This document shows positions 27,175 to 36,631 of a stretch of 64,000 bases of DNA, one piece after another (the first letter of the stretch is position 1; each line of letters begins with the position of its first letter). The DNA comes from JAHEDH01 sp963753285. Its GTDB lineage: Bacteria > Actinomycetota > Acidimicrobiia > Spongiisociales > ZC4RG35. The notes under the pieces are model-generated. The model ran no database searches. It saw only the letters and a list, made by a program, of their open reading frames with translations, and was not told the origin of the DNA. The stretch lies in NCBI GenBank assembly GCA_963753285.1, contig CAVWBT010000016.1, forward strand, positions 124,001 through 188,000. The letters are read 5' to 3'. Both the position numbers and the translations under genes were made by a program.

Positions 27175-28367
27175 CAGCGCTTGCGCCGCCGGCGCTTCTT
27201 CGGGTCTTCGGTGGTCCGGAACGCCGAAGCCTGGAGTCCCTCGACGAGCCGGGCATTCGGGGCCAGCCCGGTCGAGGGTCCCAGCCTGCTTCGAGCCGGC
27301 TCGGCCGCTTCGGCGTCTTCGGGAGCATCCTCCTCAGCTGCAGCGGGCTCGTCGAAATCGACGACCTCGTCCGGCAGTTCATCTTCGACCTCGGGGACCA
27401 TCCACGGTGACACGAAGCCGTCGTCCCCTTCGGTCTCGGGGTCGGCGACTGGTTCGATGTCGCTCCGGCGCGATTCGGTGGTGAGGTCCGGTTCGAGATC
27501 TCCGTCGTCCGGCCCCGGATCATCGGGAACTCTCGCAGGTCTCGGCGGAGCAGCCTGGCGTGATTCGAGCGCCTCGCGAAGCGCTTCGATCTCCTGTCGC
27601 AGCTCGAGGTTCTCGATGTTCTGATTCGAGACTTTCGTCTCGTATCGTTCGGTCAGCTCTCTGAGATCGGCAGCGTGCTGGGTGTGCAGCGCCTGGATCG
27701 CCTCTTGGTCGGACTGATACTCCTGGCGTTGCGATTCGGCGACCATCTGGCCGCTGCGCATCATGCGATCGACCGCCTCGCCGGCTTCGGTGGTCATGCG
27801 CTCGGCCTCGGTCCGGGCGTATTCCAGCGTCCGATCGGCTTCCGCCAGTTTGGCACTCGCCTCCGTTTCGCGTCCCTCGAGAGAGGCAAGGCGCTCCTTC
27901 ACGAGCTCACGATCGATCTCGAGGGTGCGGTTGAGATCCGCTGCGCCGGCTTCCGCCTCGGCGATGATCTCCTCGGCTTTGGCCTCTGCCTGTGCCACCG
28001 TCTCTTCGGCCAGTGCGATGGCCTGCTCGGCCTCCTCGTTGGCCTTGCTCTCGATCGACAATGCCTCGTCCCGAGCCTCTTGGACGATTTTCGCTGCCTC
28101 GGCTTCGGCGAGAGGCCGGATGTCGGCGACCTGGTCTTCGGCATCGGCGACGGCGGCTGAGATGAGCTTGGCGGCTCGGGCTTCGGCGTCGGAGATGATC
28201 TCAGCGGCCTGGGCGGATGCGGCGGCGCGTTCCTCGGCGTTGGAGAGGTTGATAGATTCGAGGAGCGCGAGATCGAGGAAGACCCCGGGCGCGACTGGGG
28301 CGAAACGAGGCGCGTCCGGTCCCGAGAACGCCGGGGGTACCGTCTCTTCTCCCAGATTGTCGCTCAT
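27174..28367 (-). CDS. Coiled-coil protein B (397 residues)
   Basis: A long coiled-coil protein, similar in style to its downstream neighbour. Residues about 35-270 form nearly uninterrupted helix with many AEAxA-type repeats (EIISDAEARAAKLISAAVAD, EAKAEEIIAEAEAGAADL), followed by an acidic Pro-rich segment and a very basic C-terminus (DPKKRRRRKR) that could bind membrane, DNA or RNA. No membrane helix. On the minus strand a Shine-Dalgarno-like caggag precedes ATG 28367. It starts back to back with hisS, so the 184-bp spacer must drive both. Function is not identifiable from sequence; cell-shape or polarity scaffolding is inference from composition and the adjacent conservon. Confidence 0.7.
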   Translation of the reverse strand: MSDNLGEETVPPAFSGPDAPRFAPVAPGVFLDLALLESINLSNAEERAAASAQAAEIISDAEARAAKLISAAVADAEDQVADIRPLAEAEAAKIVQEARDEALSIESKANEEAEQAIALAEETVAQAEAKAEEIIAEAEAGAADLNRTLEIDRELVKERLASLEGRETEASAKLAEADRTLEYARTEAERMTTEAGEAVDRMMRSGQMVAESQRQEYQSDQEAIQALHTQHAADLRELTERYETKVSNQNIENLELRQEIEALREALESRQAAPPRPARVPDDPGPDDGDLEPDLTTESRRSDIEPVADPETEGDDGFVSPWMVPEVEDELPDEVVDFDEPAAAEEDAPEDAEAAEPARSRLGPSTGLAPNARLVEGLQASAFRTTEDPKKRRRRKR

Positions 28368-28537
28368 CGATCCTGACTCCTGAGCCGCTCTGTCCTATCG
28401 GCAACGCTAGGGCCGAGGTGAAGCTCTAACAATGCAGAATCTCCTGGCCCGCGCGTCGTTCGCGCGGCTCCGAGAGGCCTCGTGCGGTCTTCCCAGAGGG
28501 TATCAGCCGGCAACTCCTGGCAGATCTCCCGCACCAC

Positions 28538-28543
28538 TACGCT
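28538..28543 (+). promoter_or_regulatory. Probable -10 element (TACGCT) of hisS
   Basis: TACGCT ends 8 bases before ATG 28552 and no ribosome-binding site is visible. Just upstream, 28449-28467 forms a perfect 7-bp hairpin (ccgcgcg, loop tcgtt, cgcgcgg). I find no T-box motif. Confidence 0.45.
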
Positions 28544-28551
28544 CAACCCGG

Positions 28552-29904
28552 ATGTCCACCACCCCCCGCACGATGCCCGGCGTGCTCGAACTACTGCCGC
28601 TCGAGCAGGCTGCCTTTCAGGAGATGGTCGCAACCGTCCGCCGGGTGTATGAGTTGCACGGGTTCGTGCCGATCGAAACCCCGGTCCTCGAGCTGAGCGA
28701 CGTGCTGCTCACCAAGTCCGGCGGAGAGACGGAACGACAGGTCTATTTCGCGCAGTCGACCGGGTCGCTGGAGCAGGGTCGAGAGCCCGACCTGGCCATG
28801 CGATTCGATCTCACCGTCCCCCTCGCCCGGTACGTCGCCGAGCATCAGAACGATCTGGTGTTCCCGTTCCGGCGCTATCAGATCCAGCGTGTCTACCGGG
28901 GCGAGGCACCGCAGCGCGGCCGGTTCCGGGAGTTCTATCAGGCCGACATCGACATCATCGGCCGCGACTCCCTGCCGGTGTCGGCCGACGCCGAGTGCCC
29001 TGCGGTGATCCACGATGTCTTCAAGGAGCTCGCGATCGGGGCGTTCACCGTACGGGTCAACAACCGCAGGCTCGTACAGGGGTTCCTCGCCGATCTCGGA
29101 GTGGCGTCCGGCGACCACGCCGCGGTCCTGCGAGAGATCGACAAGCTGGAGAAGCGAGGCGAAGCTCACGTGAGAGAGGCACTCGGTGAGCTCGGGCTTG
29201 CCGATGAGGCGGTGACCCGTCTGCTGGAGTTCGTCGGTCATGCCTCCGATGGGATCGAGAGTGCTCGTGAACACCTCACGGCCCTCCACGCGCCGAACGA
29301 TCTGATGGAGCAGGGTCGATCGGAGTTGCTCGCCGTGTTCGAGACCCTCACCGGGCTCGGGGTCGACGATGCGGCGATCGTGCTCGACTGCTCGATTGCA
29401 CGAGGGTTGGACTACTACACCGGCACGGTCTTCGAGACCGTGCTCGATGACCACCCCGAGATCGGGAGCATCTGCTCCGGCGGCCGCTATGACGATCTCG
29501 CCGGGATGTACACGAACATCTCGCTTCCCGGCGTAGGGATCTCGATCGGCCTCACCCGGCTGTTCTGGCAGCTCCGGGAGATCGGATTGGTCGAGGCGGC
29601 GGAGAGTCCGACACGGGTGTTCATCACGCTGTTCGAAGAGGCGGACCGACAGCATGCCGCAGCGATGGCGTCGAGCCTGCGCAGTGCCGGGGTCCCGACC
29701 CTCATCTCCGATGCTCCCCGCAAACTCGGCAAGCAGCTGAGATACGCCGATCGATCCGGCATACGCTTTGCGATCATCGCAGGGAGCGACGAACGTGCCC
29801 GTGGCGTCGTCACGGTGAAGGACCTGGCCGATCAGAGTCAGACCGAAGTGCCGGCAACAGAGCTCTCCTCCTTCTTTCTATCCAGAGGTCCCAAACATGA
29901 ATGA
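28552..29904 (+). CDS. hisS: Histidyl-tRNA synthetase
   Basis: A 450-residue class II synthetase that charges tRNA-His. Motif 1 lies in the N-terminal helix region (FQEMVATVRRVYELHGF, ETPVLE), motif 2 around FPFRRYQIQRVYRGE, the His-specific loop is LDCSIARGLDYYTGTVFE and motif 3 is GVGISIGLTRLFW. A C-terminal anticodon-binding domain follows (PTRVFITLFEE, then KLGKQLRYADRSGI). I chose ATG 28552: it directly follows a TACGCT element, and the sequence upstream in frame is non-coding. The 3' end overlaps aspS by 8 bp. The hisS-aspS pair is common in bacteria. Confidence 0.93.
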   Translation: MSTTPRTMPGVLELLPLEQAAFQEMVATVRRVYELHGFVPIETPVLELSDVLLTKSGGETERQVYFAQSTGSLEQGREPDLAMRFDLTVPLARYVAEHQNDLVFPFRRYQIQRVYRGEAPQRGRFREFYQADIDIIGRDSLPVSADAECPAVIHDVFKELAIGAFTVRVNNRRLVQGFLADLGVASGDHAAVLREIDKLEKRGEAHVREALGELGLADEAVTRLLEFVGHASDGIESAREHLTALHAPNDLMEQGRSELLAVFETLTGLGVDDAAIVLDCSIARGLDYYTGTVFETVLDDHPEIGSICSGGRYDDLAGMYTNISLPGVGISIGLTRLFWQLREIGLVEAAESPTRVFITLFEEADRQHAAAMASSLRSAGVPTLISDAPRKLGKQLRYADRSGIRFAIIAGSDERARGVVTVKDLADQSQTEVPATELSSFFLSRGPKHE

Positions 29905-31657
29905 ATACAGAGACACTGCCGCAGGGTCGATCGGTCCCGACGCGATCGGGCGCACGGTCAAGATCGCCGGGTGGGTGGCCAGACGCCGAGACCACGGCGG
30001 GGTCGCCTTCGTCGATGTGAGAGACGCCAGCGGACTGGTTCAGGTCGTCGCAGACCCCGACGAGATCGCAACCGTGTCGGAACTCCGGATGGAGTTCTGC
30101 GTGTCCGTTACCGGAGTGGTGCGGCCTCGCCCCGAGGGCACGACCAACCCCGATCTCCCGACCGGGATGGTCGAGATCGGAGCTGAGCGCATCGACGTCC
30201 TCAGCCCCGCCGAGCCGCTGCCCTTCATGCTCGACGATCGTGTGGACGTGGACGAGCGCGTCCGGCTCGAATTCCGCTACCTCGACCTTCGCAGATCGAC
30301 GATGGCCGAGAACCTGGCGGCGAGGTCGAAGGCGACGGCGGCCATCCGAAGGACACTCGACGATCTCGGCTTCCTCGAAGTGGAGACCCCGACGCTCGTC
30401 GCCTCCACGCCAGAGGGCGCTCGCGACATGCTCGTTCCGAGCCGGCTCAGGGAAGGGCACTTCTATGCGCTTCCCCAGTCCCCTCAGCTCTTCAAACAGT
30501 TGCTCATGGTGTCCGGCGTCGAGCGGTACTTCCAGATCGCCCGCTGCTATCGCGACGAGGATCTCCGCTCGGACCGCCAGCTGGAGTTCACCCAGCTGGA
30601 TCTCGAGGGCAGCTTCTGGGGCCAGGACGAGGTGCTCGAGACGATCGAGCAGACGCTGAAGGCGGCCACCGAGGCAGTCCGCGGCGTGCGCCTCACCGAG
30701 CCGTTCCCCCGGCTCACCTGGCAGGAGGCGATGGATCGATTCGGCACCGACAAGCCAGACATCAGGTTCGGCATGGAGATCGTCGATCTCGCCGATCTGT
30801 TCGGAGAGTCGGAGTTCGGCGTGTTCAAGGGGGCACTGGATTCGGGGAGAGTCATTCGCGGCATCAACACCGGCAGGCGCGAGTTCCCACGATCGAAGGC
30901 CGACGAGCTCACCGAGCTCGCGAAGGCGAATGGCGCGAAGGGGCTGGTGTGGATGGTCGTCAACGACGACGGCACGTTGCGATCCCCGGTTGCCAAGTTC
31001 CTCGGCGACGGCGAACTCTCGGGCCTCATCGACCGTCTCGACGCCCAGCCGGGTGACGTCCTCCTGCTCGTCGCCGATCGTTGGAAGACGGCTGTGACCG
31101 TGCTCGGGGCGCTCCGATCGACGCTGGGCCGGCCGACCGACCACGACGAGCTCGCGTTCCTGTGGGTCACCGACTTCCCGATGTTCGAAGAAGAGGACGA
31201 TGGCTCGATCACGTTCAGTCATCACCCGTTCACCACACCCCAGGACGTCGACATCATGGCGTCCGACCCCGAGAAGGCACTCTCGAGGGCGTACGACGCA
31301 GTCCTCAACGGCGTCGAGCTCGGCTCCGGCAGCGTTCGTATCCACGACCCCGAGCTCCAGCAGCGGGTGTTCGAGATCCTCGGCATCGACACCGAGACCG
31401 CAGAGCGCATGTTCGGTTGGTTCCTGCGAGCGCTCCGATTCGGGCCACCTCCGCACGCCGGTTTCGCGTTCGGCATCGATCGGCTTGTCATGATCCTCCG
31501 CAACGAGGACTCGATTCGCGAGGTCATCCCGTTCCCGAAGACCCAATCGGGCGTCGATCCGCTCACCGGGTCGCCGACGATCGTCGAGCACACCCAACTG
31601 GCCGAGCTCGGGCTGATGCTGCTGCCCGAGACGCGGACCAAGCTCGAGGGCTCGTGA
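29897..31657 (+). CDS. aspS: Aspartyl-tRNA synthetase
   Basis: A 586-residue bacterial-type AspRS. The N-terminal OB anticodon-binding domain (GRTVKIAGWVARRRDHGGV, VDVRDASGLVQVV) leads to class II motif 1, motif 2 (YFQIARCYRDEDLRSDRQLEF), the inserted GAD domain of bacterial enzymes (about residues 290-410), and motif 3 near the end (PPHAGFAFGIDRLVMIL). Whether it is discriminating (Asp only) or also charges tRNA-Asn cannot be decided from the sequence alone. ATG 29897 overlaps the hisS stop by 8 bp. rarA follows 26 bp later. Confidence 0.94.
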   Translation: MNEYRDTAAGSIGPDAIGRTVKIAGWVARRRDHGGVAFVDVRDASGLVQVVADPDEIATVSELRMEFCVSVTGVVRPRPEGTTNPDLPTGMVEIGAERIDVLSPAEPLPFMLDDRVDVDERVRLEFRYLDLRRSTMAENLAARSKATAAIRRTLDDLGFLEVETPTLVASTPEGARDMLVPSRLREGHFYALPQSPQLFKQLLMVSGVERYFQIARCYRDEDLRSDRQLEFTQLDLEGSFWGQDEVLETIEQTLKAATEAVRGVRLTEPFPRLTWQEAMDRFGTDKPDIRFGMEIVDLADLFGESEFGVFKGALDSGRVIRGINTGRREFPRSKADELTELAKANGAKGLVWMVVNDDGTLRSPVAKFLGDGELSGLIDRLDAQPGDVLLLVADRWKTAVTVLGALRSTLGRPTDHDELAFLWVTDFPMFEEEDDGSITFSHHPFTTPQDVDIMASDPEKALSRAYDAVLNGVELGSGSVRIHDPELQQRVFEILGIDTETAERMFGWFLRALRFGPPPHAGFAFGIDRLVMILRNEDSIREVIPFPKTQSGVDPLTGSPTIVEHTQLAELGLMLLPETRTKLEGS

Positions 31658-31683
31658 GCCTCCCGGCTCGCTGACGGAGCATC

Positions 31684-33033
31684 ATGGACCTCTTCGAGTC
31701 CGCCGGCGAGGACCGAATCCAGCGGACGGCGCCGCTCCCGGCCAGGATGCGACCCCGCTCGATCGACGAGGTCGTCGGCCAACCGGCGCTCGTCGCACCT
31801 TCGGCGGCATTCCGCAAGATCGTCGAATCCGGGCGACCGGTCTCGATGCTCTTGTGGGGACCGCCGGGTACCGGGAAGACCACGCTGGCTCGTCTGGTGG
31901 CGTCGCATTCCGAGGCTGCCTTCGTCACGCTCTCGGCGACCTCGGCGGGTGTCAAGGACGTCCGCGAGGTGCTGGCCGCGGCCCGTGATCGCCTGACGAT
32001 GGAGGAGCGTCGCACGGTGCTCTTCCTCGACGAGATCCACCGGTTCTCCAAGAGCCAACAGGACGCTCTGCTCCCGGGGGTCGAGGACGGCACGATCGTG
32101 CTGGTCGGGGCGACGACGGAGAACCCGTTCTTCGAGGTGAACTCGCCGCTCATGAGCAGGATGACGCTGTTCCGAACCGAGAAGCTGGACGACGAAGCGG
32201 TCCGCACCATGGTTGATCGTGCCCTGAACGACGACCGGGGCCTGGCGGCGATGAACCTCGCCATCGAGCCGGAGGCCGTCGCGGCGCTCGTGGACCGCAG
32301 CGGCGGCGACGCCCGTCATACGCTCAACGCCCTCGAGGTCGCAGCGACGCTCGCCCAGAGCCGAGGTTCGGAGGCGGTCGGGCTCGAGGACGTCTCCGAG
32401 GCACTGCAGCGGCGGATCGTCCGCTACGACAAGGCGGGCGACCAGCACTACGACGTCGTCAGCGCGTTCATCAAGAGCCTCAGGGGCTCGGATCCCGACG
32501 CTGCCTTGTACTGGCTCCATCTGATGCTCGCCGGGGGAGAGGACCCGGAGTTCATCGTGCGTCGCATGATCATCCTCGCGTCCGAGGACATCGGGCTGGC
32601 CGATCCGAATGCGTTGCTTCAGGCCAACGCTGCGGCGCAGGCGCTCGCGATGGTCGGTCTCCCCGAGGCGAGCTACGCATTGAGCCAGGCAGCCGTCTAT
32701 CTCGCCGTCGCACCGAAATCCAATTCGGTCACTCAGGCGATCGGTGCGGCCCGGTCCCTCGTGGAGGAATCGACCGGCACCGTGCCCGAGCATCTCAGAG
32801 ACAGTCACTACGCCGGGGCGGCGGAACTCGGTCACGGCGTGACGTACCGCTACGCCCACGATCATCCTCACCACATCGTCGCCCAGCAGTACTTCGCCGA
32901 CGGGGTCCCGCCACGGGTGCTGTATCAGCCCGGCACCGAGGGTCGAGAGCCGGCGTTGTCCCAGCGGCTCGAGTGGATCGACGGCGTGTTCGAACGCGAA
33001 GGACGCGTCCGCACTCACGAGACGGACCCCTGA
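31684..33033 (+). CDS. rarA: Replication-associated recombination protein RarA (MgsA)
   Basis: A 449-residue AAA+ ATPase related to RuvB and clamp loaders, acting at stalled replication forks. Signatures: RMRPRSIDEVVGQ at the start, Walker A LWGPPGTGKTTLARL near residue 58, Walker B TVLFLDEIHRFSKSQQD, sensor 1 VLVGATTENPFFEV, the RGSDPDAALYWLHLMLAGGED block and a C-terminal tetramerisation region. Length is usual. It begins 26 bp after aspS and is probably in the same transcript. The following spacer (33034-33281) contains a heptad repeat. Confidence 0.93.
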   Translation: MDLFESAGEDRIQRTAPLPARMRPRSIDEVVGQPALVAPSAAFRKIVESGRPVSMLLWGPPGTGKTTLARLVASHSEAAFVTLSATSAGVKDVREVLAAARDRLTMEERRTVLFLDEIHRFSKSQQDALLPGVEDGTIVLVGATTENPFFEVNSPLMSRMTLFRTEKLDDEAVRTMVDRALNDDRGLAAMNLAIEPEAVAALVDRSGGDARHTLNALEVAATLAQSRGSEAVGLEDVSEALQRRIVRYDKAGDQHYDVVSAFIKSLRGSDPDAALYWLHLMLAGGEDPEFIVRRMIILASEDIGLADPNALLQANAAAQALAMVGLPEASYALSQAAVYLAVAPKSNSVTQAIGAARSLVEESTGTVPEHLRDSHYAGAAELGHGVTYRYAHDHPHHIVAQQYFADGVPPRVLYQPGTEGREPALSQRLEWIDGVFEREGRVRTHETDP

Positions 33034-33211
33034 GCAGCGTCGGTGCGATCTCAACGCTTGCCCGGCGTGATGGCCGGGCACCAAGCACTGGTCAACATCG
33101 GTGACCGATCGGGGACCGTGTCGGGTGCGGATCCCTTGCACGCAACCGGGCGACGCGTCGATGAGCGAAGTGCCTCGAGCCTCGAACCGTCAGCCACGAG
33201 GTTCGGGACGT

Positions 33212-33253
33212 TCATCTGTCATCTGTCTTCTGTCATCTGTCATCTCTGGTCTG
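33212..33253 (+). repeat. Heptad repeat, about six units of TCATCTG type
   Basis: Units run tcatctg, tcatctg, tcttctg, tcatctg, tcatctc, tggtctg in exact seven-base steps between rarA and the small membrane protein gene. The same unit occurs at 22499-22519. Confidence 0.75.
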
Positions 33254-33268
33254 CAGTTCCCCAACCGG

Positions 33269-33274
33269 TAGCAT
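33269..33274 (+). promoter_or_regulatory. Probable -10 element (TAGCAT)
   Basis: TAGCAT ends 7 bases before ATG 33282. The same TAGCAT-plus-start arrangement recurs at 47210 and 56451. Confidence 0.55.
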
Positions 33275-33281
33275 CGGATCC

Positions 33282-33482
33282 ATGCTCGATCGATTGTGGT
33301 GGTTCGTGACCGGGTTGTTCGCAGGGGGTGTCGTCACCGTGCGAGCGCTCCGTCGCGCTCCCAACCCGGTCGACCTGAAGGCTGCAGCCGCCTTGACCAC
33401 CGCCGACGCGATGGCCTTCACGGCCCGGCGGATCCGGCCACCCAGGCGCGTCTTCGCCGTCCGCTCCACCGACGGCTCCTGA
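33282..33482 (+). CDS. Small hypothetical membrane protein, 66 residues
   Basis: A short protein with one hydrophobic helix near the N-terminus (LWWFVTGLFAGGVVTVRAL) and a basic C-terminal half (RRIRPPRRVF). I do not recognise the family. Support comes from the leaderless promoter pattern directly upstream and its position immediately before alaS, where small membrane-protein genes of unknown function are often found in actinobacteria. It may regulate or accompany alaS, but nothing in the sequence shows this. Confidence 0.6.
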   Translation: MLDRLWWFVTGLFAGGVVTVRALRRAPNPVDLKAAAALTTADAMAFTARRIRPPRRVFAVRSTDGS

Positions 33483-33529
33483 GCCCTCCGCACCGCGGCA
33501 ACTCGTCGGGTACGCCGCCGGGCCGTCAC

Positions 33530-33535
33530 TAACCT
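33530..33535 (+). promoter_or_regulatory. Probable -10 element (TAACCT) of alaS
   Basis: TAACCT ends 10 bases before ATG 33546, without a visible ribosome-binding site. Confidence 0.45.
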
Positions 33536-33545
33536 GGCCCGCTCC

Positions 33546-36167
33546 ATGGACTCCAGAACGATTCGCAAGACCTTCCTCGATTTCTTCGCCGAACGCGGCC
33601 ACGTCGTTCGGCCGTCGGCATCGACCATTCCCACCGATCCCACCCTTCTCATGACGAACGCCGGCATGGTCCCGTTCAAGCCGTACTTCCTCGGTGAGGA
33701 ACCCGCCCCGTTCGACCGGGCGACCTCCATCCAGAAGTGCATCCGCACCATCGACATCGACATCATCGGCACCACCGTCCGACACATGTCGTTCTTCGAG
33801 ATGATGGGCAACTTCAGCTTCGGCGACTACTTCAAGGCCGAGGCGATGAAGTGGGCCAACGAACTGATGGTGGAGGGATACGGTCTCGACCCGGACCGCC
33901 TGTGGTACACCGCCTACCAGGAAGACGACGAGGCATTCGATCTGTGGGTCGATCACGTCGGCATCGACCCCTCGCGGGTCCAGCGGGGCGGCCGCGACAA
34001 CTTCTGGCAGATGGGAGTGCCCGGACCGTGCGGCCCGTCCGCCGAGATCTTCTACGACCGCGGCCCCGAGCACGGCGAGGACGGTGGGCCGATCGGTGGC
34101 GGCGAAGAGCGCTTCGTCGAGATCTGGAACCTCGTGTTCATGCAGAACATCCAGGACGAGCCATACCACGTGATCGGGGACCTGCCGACGAAGAACATCG
34201 ACACCGGACTCGGGCTCGAGCGGCTGGCGATGATCCTCCAGGGAGTCGGATCGGGCTTCGAGATCGACACGCTGCGGCCGGTGCTCGCGGTGGGCGAGCG
34301 ATTCTCGGGGATCGAGTACGGCACCGACCCCATGGCCGACGTCAGCCTGCGGATTCTCGCCGATCACGGCCGGACGATGTCCATCCTGATCGCCGATGGC
34401 GTCGTGCCGAGCAACGAAGGTCGCGGCTACATCCTGCGGCGCGTGCTCCGTCGCGCGGTCCGGCACGCCTGGCGGCTCGGCGGCGAGGGCCTGGTGACCC
34501 CGGACCTCGCGCGGACGACGATCGAGTTGCTCGGCGACTGGTACACCGAACTCCAGGACAAGGCCGATCTCATCGTCGACGTGGTCACCAGGGAAGAACA
34601 GAACTTCCGGAGGACGCTGGCATCCGGTCACCAGCTGCTCGAGGCTGCGCTCGAAGATCTCCCATCAGACCAGCCCCTGCCGGGATCCGTCGCATTCAAG
34701 CTCCACGACACCTACGGATTCCCGATCGAATTGACCTCCGAGATCGCCGCCGAGAAGGACGTCGCAGTCGACTTCGACAGGTTCAACGAGGAGATGGCGG
34801 CTCAACGGGACCGGGCTCGCAAGGAGTGGAGGGGCGGCGATGCCGCTGCACTCGGAGGCTTCTACCGAGACGTCCTCGACTCGGCCGGGCTCACGCAGTT
34901 CGTCGGATACGCCGAACCGACCGCCACCGGCACGATCCTCGCCATCGTGCGCGACGGAGAGATGATCGATCGGGCCGACCACGGCTCGGACGTGGAGGTG
35001 TTCGTCGACCGGACCCCGTTCTATGCCGAGTCCGGCGGACAGGTCGGCGACAACGGGACGCTCCGCACCGGCACCGGCGAGGTCTCCGTCTCGGACACCC
35101 AGCATGCCCTCCAGGGATTGCACGGACATCGTGGCATCGTCGCCAGCGGCGAGATCCAGGTCGGCCAAGACGTCGAACTCGTCATCGACGAGCCGCGACG
35201 CGACCGCATCCGCAAATCGCACACGGGCACCCACGTCCTCCACTGGGCTCTACGGGAGGTCCTCGGCGAGCACGCCAACCAGGCCGGTTCGCTCGTGGAG
35301 TCCGGGCGGCTCCGATTCGACTTCAGCCATTTCAGTGCCACGTCGGAGACCGAGCTGAGAGAGATCGAAGCGCTCGCCAACACCCGGCTGATCGACAACG
35401 ATCAGGTGTCGACGACCGTCACGTCTCAGGACGAGGCGAAGAAGATGGGGGCGCTCGCCTTCTTCGGTGACAAATACGGCGAGACCGTGCGCGTGGTCAA
35501 GGTCGGGGACTTCTCGGTGGAGTTCTGTGGAGGAACCCACACGTCCACCGCCGGAGAGGTCGGGCCGCTCATCGTGACATCGGAGTCGTCGATCGGCTCC
35601 AACATCCGCCGGATCGAGGCGCTCACCGGGACCGCAGCCTACGAGCATCTCGTGGACCTACGAGAGAGCCTCGACTCGGTCGGCGGGATGCTGCGCGCTC
35701 CCGCCCGGGAGATCCCCGAGCGTGTCCGTGGCCTGCTCGGCCGGATCGAGGCACTCGAAGATCAGCTCGAGACGATGCGCGCCGAACGGCGTGGTGAGCT
35801 CGGCGCTGAGCTCGCCGGCTCTGCGGAGCGGGTCGGAGACGTCAAACTCGTCGTCGCATATGTCGACGACATGCCGCCCGACCAGCTTCGGCAACTCGCC
35901 CTCGGCGTCCGGGATCGCATCGGGCCCGGTGCGGTGTTCCTCGGGGCCAGCCCGGGAGGCAAGGGAGCATTGATCGGTGCCGTGTCCAAGGAGCTCGTCG
36001 ACCGGATCCAGGCCGGAAGCGTGGTCGCCGAGGGTGCTCGCGTCATGGGTGGCGGCGGATCGCGAGACCCCGAGCTCGCCCAGGCCGGTGGGCCGGACGG
36101 CTCGAAGGCTGAGGCCGCAGTCGATGCGATTCGGGAAGCCGCCAGAAGGGTGTTGTCACAGGCATGA
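33546..36167 (+). CDS. alaS: Alanyl-tRNA synthetase
   Basis: An 873-residue AlaRS. The class II core begins at TIRKTFLDFFAERGHVVRPS; motif 2 is around SIQKCIRTIDIDIIGTTVRH and motif 3 around YILRRVLRRAVRHAW. The editing domain carries the zinc site: His residues in KSHTGTHVLHWALRE and the Cys and His in VEFCGGTHTS. A C-terminal DHHA1 domain ends with VMGGGGSRDPELAQAGG. Full length and intact. Its stop overlaps ruvX by 4 bp (ATGA). alaS-ruvX-mltG-aroE is a conserved actinobacterial order. Confidence 0.95.
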   Translation: MDSRTIRKTFLDFFAERGHVVRPSASTIPTDPTLLMTNAGMVPFKPYFLGEEPAPFDRATSIQKCIRTIDIDIIGTTVRHMSFFEMMGNFSFGDYFKAEAMKWANELMVEGYGLDPDRLWYTAYQEDDEAFDLWVDHVGIDPSRVQRGGRDNFWQMGVPGPCGPSAEIFYDRGPEHGEDGGPIGGGEERFVEIWNLVFMQNIQDEPYHVIGDLPTKNIDTGLGLERLAMILQGVGSGFEIDTLRPVLAVGERFSGIEYGTDPMADVSLRILADHGRTMSILIADGVVPSNEGRGYILRRVLRRAVRHAWRLGGEGLVTPDLARTTIELLGDWYTELQDKADLIVDVVTREEQNFRRTLASGHQLLEAALEDLPSDQPLPGSVAFKLHDTYGFPIELTSEIAAEKDVAVDFDRFNEEMAAQRDRARKEWRGGDAAALGGFYRDVLDSAGLTQFVGYAEPTATGTILAIVRDGEMIDRADHGSDVEVFVDRTPFYAESGGQVGDNGTLRTGTGEVSVSDTQHALQGLHGHRGIVASGEIQVGQDVELVIDEPRRDRIRKSHTGTHVLHWALREVLGEHANQAGSLVESGRLRFDFSHFSATSETELREIEALANTRLIDNDQVSTTVTSQDEAKKMGALAFFGDKYGETVRVVKVGDFSVEFCGGTHTSTAGEVGPLIVTSESSIGSNIRRIEALTGTAAYEHLVDLRESLDSVGGMLRAPAREIPERVRGLLGRIEALEDQLETMRAERRGELGAELAGSAERVGDVKLVVAYVDDMPPDQLRQLALGVRDRIGPGAVFLGASPGGKGALIGAVSKELVDRIQAGSVVAEGARVMGGGGSRDPELAQAGGPDGSKAEAAVDAIREAARRVLSQA

Positions 36168-36571
36168 CCCTGGGGCGGGTCATGGCGTTCGACCCGGGAT
36201 CCAAGCGCATCGGCATCGCCGTGAGCGATCCCCTGCGGATCGTGGCGGCACCGCTGACGGTCATCGACGCAGGCGATCCGTGGGAGGAGATCGAGTCGCT
36301 CCTCGACGAGTACGCGCCGACGGAGGTCGTGGTCGGGTTGCCCGTGTCGCTCAGTGGCCGGGAGGGTCCGTCGGCGGAACGAGCCAGGGCGTTCGGAAAG
36401 GAACTCGAGCGCCGTACCGGACGTTCCATCCAGTGGGTGGACGAACGTTTCACCACTCAGAAGGCCGAGGAGGCTCTGATCGAAGGTGGAGTGCGGCGGC
36501 AGCAACGCAAGGAGGCGGTCGACAAGGTGGCCGCCGCAGTCATCCTCCAGCACTATTTATCATCTCTCTGA
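36164..36571 (+). CDS. ruvX: Holliday junction resolvase-like RuvX (YqgF)
   Basis: A 135-residue RNase H-like nuclease. In E. coli YqgF is needed for 16S rRNA 5' maturation, and related proteins resolve Holliday junctions. The N-terminal RVMAFDPGSKRIGIAVSDPL carries the first catalytic Asp; EVVVGLPVSLSGREGP and IQWVDERFTT follow, with a late Asp in EAVDKVAAAVIL. ATG 36164 overlaps alaS (ATGA). mltG begins 60 bp later. Confidence 0.92.
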   Translation: MTLGRVMAFDPGSKRIGIAVSDPLRIVAAPLTVIDAGDPWEEIESLLDEYAPTEVVVGLPVSLSGREGPSAERARAFGKELERRTGRSIQWVDERFTTQKAEEALIEGGVRRQQRKEAVDKVAAAVILQHYLSSL

Positions 36572-36631
36572 GCGCAGGGCCGATCGTTCGGCCCCCCGGC
36601 CGAACGTCGGCGAACCCATCACGAGGACACC

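Noticed and set aside
28380..28551. T-box riboswitch upstream of hisS
   Set aside because: I looked for the AGGGTGGNACCGCG antiterminator core and a specifier stem; only a short GC hairpin is present.
31222..33141. Long open frame on the minus strand, antisense to aspS and rarA (about 640 codons)
   Set aside because: It mirrors high third-position GC of two well-supported plus-strand genes; the translation is Arg-, Gly- and His-rich with no domain.
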